Positions 32,142 through 39,644 of a stretch of DNA of 64,000 nt are shown piece after piece (position 1 is the stretch's first letter; each line of letters opens with the position of its first letter). Both the position numbers and the translations under genes were made by a program. Under the pieces are notes generated by a model that ran no database searches, had not been told where the DNA came from, and was given only the letters and a program-made list of their open reading frames with translations. This DNA is from Paenibacillus tarimensis (GTDB lineage Bacteria > Bacillota > Bacilli > Paenibacillales > Paenibacillaceae), in contig NZ_JAKGAO010000006.1 in assembly GCF_021532315.1 (NCBI RefSeq), forward strand, positions 186,001 through 250,000, read 5' to 3'.

Positions 32142-32168
32142 CTTATGTTCGTGATGGAGGGGTGCGTA

Positions 32169-32576
32169 ATGGTTATGGGTGTTACCGGGGCAGCAGAGAG
32201 TGTGCCGGCCGGGCGGCCGCCGGTTCAGACGGAACAGGAGCTGGAGATTGTTAAGCGGTATGTCATAATGGGGATTGCCATGCGCATTCTGGATCATGAT
32301 ATCCGGATCGTGGGGAGAGCTCCGATGAAGCTGCCGCGCTTCTATGAATCGCTTCTCAGAGCACTTCAGGACCGGGTGCTGCTGGAGATGGCCGCCATGC
32401 GCAAGCAGTTCAGAGAGGTGGGCATCAAGATTTATGAGGAGCATCGGAGTCCCGAAAGATTGACCGCACGTTATGTGTGCAGAGGATACCATCATGAGTT
32501 TTCTCTTCAGTGGAATTTTGTCCGGGTTGAGGCGGAGCGTATCCTCAAGAGCTATACCCCTGAGACGGAAGGGTGA
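32169..32576 (+). CDS. SOS-box-controlled protein of unknown function
   Basis: The 135-residue soluble protein starts at ATG 32169, 6 nt after GGAGGGG; earlier in-frame ATGs at 32145 and 32154 lack this. It is highly charged and helical, with a conserved-looking core (KRYVIMGIAMRILDHDIRIV and LPRFYESLLRALQDRVLLEM). A basic middle (RKQFREVGIKIYEEHRS) and a C-terminal aromatic stretch (HHEFSLQWNFVRVEAERIL) follow. I do not recognise the family. Its promoter carries two LexA-type boxes, so a DNA-damage role is inferred. It lies just downstream of the endolysin-holin pair. Confidence 0.75.
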   Translation: MVMGVTGAAESVPAGRPPVQTEQELEIVKRYVIMGIAMRILDHDIRIVGRAPMKLPRFYESLLRALQDRVLLEMAAMRKQFREVGIKIYEEHRSPERLTARYVCRGYHHEFSLQWNFVRVEAERILKSYTPETEG

Positions 32577-32744
32577 AGAATGTCAATGGATCAAAACTAC
32601 TTAATAGATCCAGTGTGAAAAAGTTCATAGTTTTGTCATAAACTCAAAAAAACTTTTCCCGTCCCCGCAGTTTAAGGTTGAGTATATCGGACCATCTTAG
32701 GTAATATAAAGAGTAGACAATACGAGTAAAGGGGACACGGAGCA

Positions 32745-33134
32745 ATGTACAAGTGGTTGATGTTCGTCGTATTCATTGCGGCTTCCGTCCTGGGGTTGTA
32801 CCTGATTACGTTCAACCTTCCGGAGAAACCTGTAGATGAATCAGCTAGCCTGCCAGAGGGTATGGTACTTATGAAGATTCAGGCCTCCAATGATTTTGTA
32901 TTCGATCAAGAGGTGTACACGGTTAAGCAGGGCGACACGGTCCGCATGAAGCTGGTAAACAAGAGCGGCATCCATGGTCTAGAGATTCCAGAGCTCGGCA
33001 TTAAGCTGGAAGGTGACGAGCTGCAGAAGGACATCGTATTTGATAAGCCGGGCGAGTACAAGATTGCATGTTCCATTCCTTGCGGTACCGGGCATGCGAC
33101 GATGATATCCACGCTGGTTGTAGAAGCTGCATAA
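32745..33134 (+). CDS. Membrane-anchored cupredoxin with CuA-type site
   Basis: The 129-residue protein has an N-terminal membrane anchor (about 3-23) and a cupredoxin domain (about 40-129) outside the cell. The ligands His77, Cys109, Cys113, His117 and Met120 follow the spacing of the binuclear CuA centre of cytochrome c oxidase subunit II (CxxxCxxxHxxM). No oxidase genes are nearby and there is no second transmembrane helix, so it is a free CuA domain. A role in electron transfer or oxidase assembly is inferred. A terminator follows at 33149-33169. Confidence 0.85.
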   Translation: MYKWLMFVVFIAASVLGLYLITFNLPEKPVDESASLPEGMVLMKIQASNDFVFDQEVYTVKQGDTVRMKLVNKSGIHGLEIPELGIKLEGDELQKDIVFDKPGEYKIACSIPCGTGHATMISTLVVEAA

Positions 33135-33148
33135 GTTTTGCGTACAGA

Positions 33149-33169
33149 GGAGCCGCCAGGCTCCTTTTT
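33149..33169 (+). terminator. Intrinsic terminator after the cupredoxin gene
   Basis: GGAGCC (33149-33154) pairs with GGCTCC (33159-33164), followed by TTTTT. Confidence 0.8.
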
Positions 33170-33197
33170 GTTTAGGGAGGTTAGTTCGGAATAGATC

Positions 33198-33467
33198 TTA
33201 TGCTCTGGAGCGTGAGCGGGATCTGCGCCTCTCCCGCAAGATGAGGCGATCTGTAATGTAGCCGATCAGTGCCCATGAGGCGATGGTCAGAGCATACATG
33301 AGCAGTACACTGACTTCATGGATATCTACGAACAGATCCACAGCCCAGGCCGGTACGCTGAGCATGAAGAAGATGAAGTTGTGCGGATCATAGCCTGTAT
33401 AGTTGTACATGCATAGGGCCACCCCGAATAAGGTGGCGGCGATCGTGAATGGATAACGTCTGCGCAT
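33198..33467 (-). CDS. Small membrane protein, unknown
   Basis: The 89-residue protein has three hydrophobic helices and a very basic tail (ERRRSRSRSRA). ATG 33467 follows GGGAGG with 6-nt spacing; the frame is open further upstream but has no credible start. No family is recognised. It is divergent from the Dabb gene. Confidence 0.65.
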   Translation of the reverse strand: MRRRYPFTIAATLFGVALCMYNYTGYDPHNFIFFMLSVPAWAVDLFVDIHEVSVLLMYALTIASWALIGYITDRLILRERRRSRSRSRA

Positions 33468-33587
33468 AATCTGCCTCCCGCTGCAGAAAGATTGCCCAAA
33501 GGCGCCTGTTTCGGTTATTATGTGACAAAAGGGGACCGGCCATTCGCGGCGCCTGACCCTTATTTTAATGGGGGAGTGGATCGGGAT

Positions 33588-33875
33588 ATGATTACACACA
33601 TGGTGTTCTTTAAGCTGAAGGACCGCAGCCGGGAAAGTGCAGAGCGTACGGCCCAGGTTTTGCGGGACATGGAGGGCAAGATTGAGGAACTGAAGTACAT
33701 TGAGGTTGGAATTGATATTATCCATTCCGAGCGTTCATACGATATCTCCCTGTTAACCAAATTCGAATCGCTTGATGCGCTGGGCGCTTACCAGGTGCAT
33801 CCGGTTCACCAGAAGGTTGTTGAGCATATTAAAGAGGTAAGTGAATCCTCGGTGACCGTGGATTACGAAGGCTAA
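33588..33875 (+). CDS. Dabb-family (stress-responsive A/B barrel) protein
   Basis: The 95-residue protein matches the Dabb dimeric alpha-beta barrel: MITHMVFFKLKDRS at the start and the late HPVHQKVVEHIKE. ATG 33588 is preceded by GGGGAG. These proteins are small ferredoxin-like dimers of mostly unknown function. Confidence 0.85.
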   Translation: MITHMVFFKLKDRSRESAERTAQVLRDMEGKIEELKYIEVGIDIIHSERSYDISLLTKFESLDALGAYQVHPVHQKVVEHIKEVSESSVTVDYEG

Positions 33876-33932
33876 AGCAGGTCGTTCCGCGGGATAAGCA
33901 GTTAAGCCGAACAAGGAGCCGAGAACAGGATC

Positions 33933-34037
33933 ATGAGAGACGTATATGAAATGATGACATACCTTCTCGTTGTTATTATCAGCTGTATTGTAATGGCGGT
34001 ATGGCTGAAGCGGAAGGCTAAGAAGAAGAAATCGTAA
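33933..34037 (+). CDS. Very small single-helix membrane protein (34 aa)
   Basis: ATG 33933 opens a 34-codon frame with one hydrophobic helix (TYLLVVIISCIVMAVWL) and a strongly basic C-terminus (KRKAKKKKS). AGGA lies directly upstream and AAGGAG 14 nt further back. The positive-inside arrangement fits a real inner-membrane peptide, but its size makes the call tentative. It lies between the Dabb and DUF86 genes on the same strand. Confidence 0.45.
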   Translation: MRDVYEMMTYLLVVIISCIVMAVWLKRKAKKKKS

Positions 34038-34053
34038 AGGGCGGGGGCTAACG

Positions 34054-34476
34054 GTGTATTACGTCAACCGGGAACAAATCGCCGAGCGGCTGGCTGCCGT
34101 GCCGGCTGCAGCGGAAGGAATGAGCCAGCTCGCCGAAGCGTGGGATGGAACCCTGCTGCAGGGGCTGGCACAGGAGAGAGCGCTGCATATGGCCATCGAG
34201 ATCGTGACTGACGTCGGGAGCTATCTAATTGACGGCTTTCTGATGCGGGATGCGAGCAGTTACGAGGACATTATTGATATAACGGGTGCTGAAGGTGTAT
34301 TCCCGGCTGAGATACGGGAAAAGCTGCTGGAGCTTGTGAAGCTCCGCAAGCCGCTCGTTCAGGACTATTACAAGTGGAACCGCAGCGAGCTGCACCCGCT
34401 TACTCCGATTCTCCCGCATATCCTTACTGTGTTTAAAGATTCGGTGGAAGGATATTTAAGCCGGGAGCTGCTTTAG
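34054..34476 (+). CDS. DUF86/HepT-like protein (YutE type)
   Basis: The 140-residue helical protein belongs to the DUF86/HepT-like family: VNREQIAERLAAVP at the start, ERALHMAIEIVTDVGSYLID, and a late RKPLVQDYYKW. HepT toxins carry an R-X4-6-H RNase motif followed by Y; here the expected His position is Gln (RKPLVQDYY), so catalytic activity is doubtful. No MNT antitoxin is adjacent, as for Bacillus YutE. The start is GTG 34054, after AAAGGGCGGGGG. Confidence 0.78.
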   Translation: MYYVNREQIAERLAAVPAAAEGMSQLAEAWDGTLLQGLAQERALHMAIEIVTDVGSYLIDGFLMRDASSYEDIIDITGAEGVFPAEIREKLLELVKLRKPLVQDYYKWNRSELHPLTPILPHILTVFKDSVEGYLSRELL

Positions 34477-34504
34477 GCAGCGATAACTCCAGGAGGTGAC
34501 CGTG

Positions 34505-35176
34505 ATGGGAACAGCAGGTAAAGACGAGCAAATGACTGAATCCGGGAACCGGCATGATGGTACGACCCGCCAGATGGTGTTAAAGCTGCTAAAAACAAAA
34601 GGTCCAAGAAGCGCAGGAGAGCTCTCCAGGCATTTGGGGATAACTGAGATGGCTGTGAGGCGTCATCTCAGCGCATTGGAGTCAGACGGTTATATTGCGC
34701 CTTCGCTGGTGAAACAGCCGATGGGCAGACCGGCGTATGTTTACGGGTTGACGGAGGAAGCGGAGCAGCTGTTTCCACGAAATTACCATACGCTGGCACT
34801 CGATTTGCTAGAGGAACTGGAGGACGGCGGGGATACGATTGGCCGCCTGTTTGAAGCCAGGAAGCTGAAGCTGAAGCAGCGCTATGCCGGGGCCATGGAA
34901 GGCAAGTCGCTTCGTGAGCGGGTATCTGAGCTTGCCCGCATTCAGAATGCCGGCGGATACATGGTGGAGGTTGAGCCGGCTGAAGCCAATCCGGACACCG
35001 GATTTGTCATGAATGAATACAACTGTCCTATTGCCCAGGTAGCCGGGCGCTATCAGCAGGCCTGCAGCTGCGAGCTGGAGCTGTTTGAAGCGCTGCTGGA
35101 GGCGAAGGTGGAGCGTACGGAATGCCTTGCCAAAGGCGGCAGCAGGTGCAGCTATACGATAATTCCTACAGAGTAG
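34505..35176 (+). CDS. HTH transcriptional regulator with C-terminal cysteine cluster (SufR-like)
   Basis: The 223-residue protein has an N-terminal DeoR/ArsR-like winged helix (about 20-80: LLKTKGPRSAGELSRHLGI, then MAVRRHLSALESDGYI) and a C-terminal sensor domain with Cys174, Cys187, Cys189, Cys207 and Cys215. The C-x12-C pair resembles the Fe-S ligand pattern of SufR regulators, though the His ligand expected in SufR is not at the same place. Iron-sulfur or metal sensing is therefore an inference. ATG 34505 follows AGGAGG with 8-nt spacing. Confidence 0.8.
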   Translation: MGTAGKDEQMTESGNRHDGTTRQMVLKLLKTKGPRSAGELSRHLGITEMAVRRHLSALESDGYIAPSLVKQPMGRPAYVYGLTEEAEQLFPRNYHTLALDLLEELEDGGDTIGRLFEARKLKLKQRYAGAMEGKSLRERVSELARIQNAGGYMVEVEPAEANPDTGFVMNEYNCPIAQVAGRYQQACSCELELFEALLEAKVERTECLAKGGSRCSYTIIPTE

Positions 35177-35341
35177 TCCGATAAGCCGTAGTTTACGGCG
35201 GCGGCTGCTCTTTATTTTTTTGTATTTTGCACCCGAAGTACTTCCTTGAAAAAGTTGTGTCAGGTCAAGCCCATGATGACTATACTGTCAGTACGAATTG
35301 GGCATTCGTCCATGGGCTTACTGGAAGGAGGATTCTGGCGT

Positions 35342-35827
35342 ATGGTGTTGATATGGTGTGCAGCAACGGCTACAGCGGCTTTTTTGGCACTGGCGGCAAT
35401 TATGCTTGTCAGCCTGCTTCAGCTAAAGCGCAAGCTCGGCCGGATGGAAGAGGGGGCCGCTGAGCTGCAGAGAGAGACGCTTCTGCTGCTGAAGGAGCTT
35501 CGTCAAGCGAGCGGCAGCGCCGCCGAGACAGCCGCGTCGGTTAATCGTCAACTGGCAAGAGCCGACAAGCTGTTTGCAGCGGTTGAGGAGCTTGGAGATG
35601 CGGCTATGCATGCAGCGGCGGCAGCGAGCCGGATAACGGCAGCTATAGGCGAGAAGGCTTCCCGGCAAGTAGAGCAGGCTGTAAACAGTCGCCAGAAGCA
35701 GATTGGCGAAGCGCTGGAGCTGGCTGAACTGGGATGGGCTGCCTGGACATGGTGGCGTTCGAAAAATATCCCCACCGCCCGATCTCCGGAATGTCAAACC
35801 CATGACGTAGGGCACGATAAGATCTGA
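35342..35827 (+). CDS. DUF948 family protein (YtxG-like)
   Basis: The 161-residue protein has an N-terminal membrane helix (MVLIWCAATATAAFLALAA) followed by a long amphipathic, methyl-accepting-like coiled coil, as in DUF948 general-stress proteins. ATG 35342 follows AAGGAGG. The frame is open upstream but without a ribosome binding site. It precedes the YtxH-like gene by 14 nt, the same pairing as ytxG-ytxH in B. subtilis. Confidence 0.75.
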   Translation: MVLIWCAATATAAFLALAAIMLVSLLQLKRKLGRMEEGAAELQRETLLLLKELRQASGSAAETAASVNRQLARADKLFAAVEELGDAAMHAAAAASRITAAIGEKASRQVEQAVNSRQKQIGEALELAELGWAAWTWWRSKNIPTARSPECQTHDVGHDKI

Positions 35828-35841
35828 AGGGAGCGATTAAA

Positions 35842-36174
35842 ATGATGAATCAGAACAATCCATTAAAAAACTTCCTGATTGGAACAGCAGCCGGCCTGGC
35901 TGTTGGTGCGGTAACTGCACTGCTGTTTGCCCCGAAAGCCGGCAAGGAGCTGCGCAGGGATATTGCGGATGGCACGCAGCAAGCCTATGATTCCACACGT
36001 AAGGTAGCCGGCCAAGTTACGGAATCAACTGCCAAAATCGCAAGGCAGGTAGGAAGCCAAACAGCATCTATCGCCGGCAAGGCGAAGGACACCATCGGCT
36101 CGGTTAATCCGTGGGGCAAATCGAAAGAGCAGACGGACAGCCCGCAGGGCGATAATATGTCGGTAGTTTCCTAA
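35842..36174 (+). CDS. YtxH-like general stress protein
   Basis: The 110-residue protein has the YtxH pattern: a glycine-rich membrane helix (FLIGTAAGLAVGAVTALLFAP) and KAGKELRRDI, then an amphipathic tail with repeated heptads. ATG 35842 follows GAAGGGAG. It forms an operon with the DUF948 gene and ends at the terminator 36198-36234. No SigB promoter was identified. Confidence 0.87.
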   Translation: MMNQNNPLKNFLIGTAAGLAVGAVTALLFAPKAGKELRRDIADGTQQAYDSTRKVAGQVTESTAKIARQVGSQTASIAGKAKDTIGSVNPWGKSKEQTDSPQGDNMSVVS

Positions 36175-36197
36175 TTCTTTATATCCTTGCACCCTTA

Positions 36198-36234
36198 AAG
36201 GGCCCCTCCTGATCTTCAGGTTGCGGGCCCTTTT
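36198..36234 (+). terminator. Intrinsic terminator after the YtxH-like gene
   Basis: AAAGGGCCC (36198-36206) pairs with GGGCCCTTT (36225-36233), continuing into TT. Confidence 0.75.
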
Positions 36235-36325
36235 ACTGCGGCTGGCAAGCCATTCGCCTCTTCTTGAACCTTGTCTGAATTTACGCTAAGATGTAGGTAC
36301 GTTTTTGCCCTAATTTTCATATGGT

Positions 36326-37183
36326 ATGGTGACTGAACTTACGTATCTTAAAGACAAGGAAAGCGGTGTATATGTGCAACAGCCGATTGCTATACTAGAT
36401 TCGGGCGTGGGCGGTTTAACAGTAGCCAAGGAAGTGATGAGACAGCTCCCGCGCGAGAAAATCATCTATTTCGGCGATACTGCGCGCACCCCGTACGGCC
36501 CAAGGCCGGCTCAAGAGGTCATTCGTTATACGCAGGAAATCGTAGATTATTTACTGAAATTTTCACCGAAAATGATTGTTATTGCCTGCAATACCGCGAC
36601 TGCCTTTGCACTTGAGACGATCCGTTCACGCGTGTCCATTCCGGTGATCGGCGTTGTCCATCCGGGAGCCAGAGCTGCCATTAACCGGACACAGTCCGGC
36701 TATATCGGGGTGATTGGCACGGAAGGCACGGTGAACAGCGGCGCGTATGAACAGGCCTTGAAGCAGTTGTCCCCGCATGTTGATGTCGTGAGTGTTGCCT
36801 GTCCAAGATTCGTTCCGCTGGTAGAGAGAGGGAACTTCCGGTCAGAGGAGACCTATAATACAGTCAATGAATCATTGGCTGGCCTTAGGTCCACACGGAT
36901 AGACACCTTAATTTTGGGCTGCACGCATTATCCGTTCTTGGCAGAGACCATCTCCGATGTTATGGGCGGTCAGATCGCCTTGATCAGCTCGGCAGAGGAG
37001 ACAGCGCGTGATATCAGTACGATCCTACATGACAAGGGCAAGCTTGCCCGCGGCGATCTGCTGCCTGTGCACCAATTCTGCTGCAGCGGTGATCCGCAGA
37101 TGTTCAAAATGATTGCTCAGCAATGGCTGAATGAGCAGATCGAATTAACACCGATTGTGTGGCAGGTCCCGCATATCGGCTGA
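36326..37183 (+). CDS. racE: Glutamate racemase
   Basis: The enzyme makes D-glutamate for peptidoglycan. Its hallmarks are DSGVGGLTV, the first catalytic Cys in CNTATA, and the second in LGCTHYP. Counted from ATG 36326 it has 285 residues, but that ATG has no ribosome binding site and the first 16 residues are unusual. GTG 36374, after AAGGAAAG, gives the normal N-terminus (VQQPIAILDSG) and 269 residues, and is a plausible true start. It stands alone between terminator-like hairpins at 36198 and 37211. Confidence 0.93.
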   Translation: MVTELTYLKDKESGVYVQQPIAILDSGVGGLTVAKEVMRQLPREKIIYFGDTARTPYGPRPAQEVIRYTQEIVDYLLKFSPKMIVIACNTATAFALETIRSRVSIPVIGVVHPGARAAINRTQSGYIGVIGTEGTVNSGAYEQALKQLSPHVDVVSVACPRFVPLVERGNFRSEETYNTVNESLAGLRSTRIDTLILGCTHYPFLAETISDVMGGQIALISSAEETARDISTILHDKGKLARGDLLPVHQFCCSGDPQMFKMIAQQWLNEQIELTPIVWQVPHIG

Positions 37184-37210
37184 CTTAACTTGGCTTAATA
37201 CGCAGGATTT

Positions 37211-37249
37211 GGGAAGCTGCCCGCCAGACATAGTCTGAGGCAGCTTTCC
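37211..37249 (+). terminator. Hairpin after racE
   Basis: GGGAAGCTGCC (37211-37221) pairs with GGCAGCTTTCC (37239-37249), with an inner CAGAC/GTCTG stem. The T-tract is weak. Confidence 0.55.
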
Positions 37250-37361
37250 TGCCGTTATAGAGGACGGGCTCAGCCCTTGGCCAGGCGGGTTCGGATACAT
37301 ACTAGGTGCATGCCCCGCATAAACATGGTGGAAAATCCGACTTTTTGGGAGGCAACCGCCC

Positions 37362-38564
37362 ATGTTCCGTTACATCGTACAGCCGGGTGATACGGTGCTG
37401 CGCATCGCCAAGATGTTTCACCTTCATGCGGACGCCATCTATACAGCCAACCCGCATATTTCCTCCGCAAACCATCTGTCCCCTGGGCTTGTCCTGTCGA
37501 TTCCGACGCCTGAGCCCCAGCAGTACTGTATTCAGCAGGGGGATACCATGATGGGCATTGCCCGGATGTTTGGCGTACCGGTTAACCGGATTATGGCCGT
37601 TAATCCGTACCTCAACCCGCAGGCGCTGCTTCCTGGGCAGCTGGTAACGATTCCGCCGGGTATGAGCGGCAGAATTGTAGAAGCTAATGAAGAATACGGC
37701 CCCCGTCAGCTCGCACGTGATCTGGGCAGGCTTAAGTCTTTATATCCCTTCCTCGAGATTGGTGAATATGGCAGCAGTGTGCTTGGCCAGCCCCTGGTCT
37801 ATATCAGGCTGGGCACGGGGACACGCCGCATTCATATCAATGCAGCATTTCACGCGAATGAATGGATTACTTCACTGGTGGCGATGACTTATATTGAAGA
37901 CCTGGCCCGGGCGCTTTCGCTAGGAGAGACTTACCGGGGGGTTGAACCTGAAGCGCTGCTCCGCCGCTGCCAGCTGATTGTCGCGCCAATGGTGAATCCC
38001 GATGGTGTTGAGCTGGCTCAACAGGGCGCAACGCCGTCTCACCCCTATTATGAAAGCCTGCTAAAATGGAACCGCTACTCTCCCCGTTTCTTCCGCTGGA
38101 AAGCGAATATACGCGGAGTGGACTTGAATGACCAGTTCCCCGCTCATTGGGAAGAAGAGTGTGCGAGACGGGGGACAGACGGGCCGGGACCTCGCGATTA
38201 TCCCGGAACTGCGCCGCTAAGCGAGCCGGAGGCCGCGGCAATCGCTGAGCTGGCACGCAGGGAACAATTCGATATCATCCTTGCGCTGCATACCCAGGGA
38301 CAGGAAATTTACTGGAACTACCGGGATATGGAGCCGCCTGGCTCGGAACAGCTTGCCGCACGGCTTGGCTTGGTTAGCGGCTACCGTCCCGTCAAGCTGA
38401 CAGGAAGCGATGCCGGTTACAAGGATTGGTTCATACAGGAGTTCGGGAAGCCCGGATTTACAATTGAGGCGGGTTATGGTGTCAATCCGCTCCCGTTATC
38501 GCAGTTTGCCGATATCTATGACGAAATGGCGCCTTTGCTGCTGGAAGTAATGACAGCGGAGTAA
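37362..38564 (+). CDS. LysM-M14 peptidase (gamma-D-glutamyl-diamino acid endopeptidase I type)
   Basis: The 400-residue protein has two LysM domains (about 3-48 and 53-99) and then an M14 zinc carboxypeptidase domain (about 110-400). The zinc ligands are in HANEW (His, Glu) and ALHTQG (His); the catalytic Glu is in TIEAGYG. The arrangement equals ENP I of Lysinibacillus sphaericus, which cleaves the gamma-D-Glu-diaminopimelate bond in spore cortex or cell-wall peptides. It has no signal peptide, so action inside the mother cell or forespore is likely. ATG 37362 is preceded by GGGAGG. Confidence 0.88.
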   Translation: MFRYIVQPGDTVLRIAKMFHLHADAIYTANPHISSANHLSPGLVLSIPTPEPQQYCIQQGDTMMGIARMFGVPVNRIMAVNPYLNPQALLPGQLVTIPPGMSGRIVEANEEYGPRQLARDLGRLKSLYPFLEIGEYGSSVLGQPLVYIRLGTGTRRIHINAAFHANEWITSLVAMTYIEDLARALSLGETYRGVEPEALLRRCQLIVAPMVNPDGVELAQQGATPSHPYYESLLKWNRYSPRFFRWKANIRGVDLNDQFPAHWEEECARRGTDGPGPRDYPGTAPLSEPEAAAIAELARREQFDIILALHTQGQEIYWNYRDMEPPGSEQLAARLGLVSGYRPVKLTGSDAGYKDWFIQEFGKPGFTIEAGYGVNPLPLSQFADIYDEMAPLLLEVMTAE

Positions 38565-38631
38565 AGGCCAGGCGGTTCCGCATGCAGGGAGGCGGGCGCT
38601 TATGCTATAATGGCGCAAAGGAGGGATACGG

Positions 38632-38874
38632 ATGGCACGTAAACGGTCACTGCTCTCTTTGCGCCATTGGAAGCATGTATTTGTGCGGATTTACCGGTTG
38701 GTCCGCTCGCCGCAGGTGAAGCTGGTGGACAAGCTGTTGTTTCTGCTGCCTGTTGCGTTATACTGGGTGCTGCCCGATGTGATGCCGTTTGTCCCTGTGG
38801 ATGATATTGCTGTCACCATGTTCGCCGCGGAATGGTTTACCCGCCTCACCGAATCCAAATATCCGAATATCTGA
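38632..38874 (+). CDS. DUF1232-like small membrane protein
   Basis: The 80-residue protein has the DUF1232 core KLVDKLLFLLPVALYWVLPD followed by VPVDDIAVTM, a membrane-associated helical hairpin of unknown function. ATG 38632 follows GGAGGG. Confidence 0.75.
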   Translation: MARKRSLLSLRHWKHVFVRIYRLVRSPQVKLVDKLLFLLPVALYWVLPDVMPFVPVDDIAVTMFAAEWFTRLTESKYPNI

Positions 38875-38986
38875 AGCTGCTGTTGAACTTCGGGTGTCGA
38901 TTCATTACAATGAAGAAGATTTACTTATCGATGACGCAGTGGTGTTCTCATATAGGGGCACTGACGAAGGAGCTGGAACATAAGTT

Positions 38987-39289
38987 ATGAGATGCAAAAT
39001 TTCACGCAATGCGGCCAAGGTGCTGCTTGAAGAATTGAACAAGCCTGAGAATGAGGGCAAGAAGCTGAGGGTGTACGTTACTCATTCGCACGGTGACCAT
39101 GCGCACTACGGCATGACGCTTGATGACGCGAAGGAAGGCGACGAGGTCGTTTCCACGGATAAGGGAATTGATGTGCTGCTCGCTAAAGGTGAGGACATGC
39201 TTGACGGTGTTCGTATTGACTACTTTTACGTACCGAAGGAAGGCTTCGCGATTACGAATCCGACCAAAGGCAACCACGGAGACCACTGA
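38987..39289 (+). CDS. A-type carrier-like (HesB/IscA fold) protein with histidines in place of cysteines
   Basis: The 100-residue protein follows the HesB/IscA pattern: KLRVYV, the strand before the first ligand loop, LDGVRIDYFYVPKEGFAITNP, and a short C-terminal ligand tail. The three ligand positions that are cysteines in IscA are replaced: the first loop reads THSHGDHAHYG (His33, 35, 38, 40) and the tail GNHGDH (His97, 100). The only Cys is residue 3. It therefore probably binds a metal such as zinc or iron rather than a classical Fe-S cluster. The ribosome binding site is weak. The small DUF1450 gene follows. Confidence 0.72.
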   Translation: MRCKISRNAAKVLLEELNKPENEGKKLRVYVTHSHGDHAHYGMTLDDAKEGDEVVSTDKGIDVLLAKGEDMLDGVRIDYFYVPKEGFAITNPTKGNHGDH

Positions 39290-39332
39290 TCATAAGGTCG
39301 GCAGGCCGGCCGTGCCGGAATGAAGGGGAATT

Positions 39333-39560
39333 ATGGCTAACGATATCCGAATTTGTGACAAATGCAAGCATATGCGTGTGAAAACGGCTCTGCCCAAGCT
39401 GCAGAAGCTGGCACCAGATGCCGAGATTAAGGTCGGCTGCAAGTCTTACTGCGGTCCCTGCGCCAAATATGCTTTTGTATTTATTAATGGCCGTTACTTA
39501 AAGGCGCCGACCGAGGACGAAGTTATTGAGAAAGCCAAGCAATTTATTAAGAAGCCTTAG
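39333..39560 (+). CDS. DUF1450 family protein (YuzB-like)
   Basis: The 75-residue protein has two cysteine pairs, CDKCKH near the N-terminus and GCKSYCGPC in the middle, and the tail EDEVIEKAKQFI. It matches the YuzB/DUF1450 family, probably a metal- or disulfide-containing thioredoxin-like fold. ATG 39333 follows AAGGGG. Confidence 0.85.
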   Translation: MANDIRICDKCKHMRVKTALPKLQKLAPDAEIKVGCKSYCGPCAKYAFVFINGRYLKAPTEDEVIEKAKQFIKKP

Positions 39561-39580
39561 CAGATCTGTCAGATAAGTGA

Positions 39581-39629
39581 CAAGGGCTCTCTCCGCACCG
39601 GATATCAATCCGGCAGGAGAGAGCCCTTG
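39581..39629. terminator. Bidirectional terminator
   Basis: CAAGGGCTCTCTCC (39581-39594) pairs perfectly with GGAGAGAGCCCTTG (39616-39629), with CCGGAT/ATCCGG inside. It separates the convergent YuzB-like and LtaS-like genes. Confidence 0.85.
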
Positions 39630-39644
39630 TTCGTTGTTAGAGCC

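Noticed and set aside
38895-38983. A 29-codon GTG frame before the HesB-like gene
   Set aside because: It has no ribosome binding site and no recognisable motif; it may be a remnant, but it cannot be supported.
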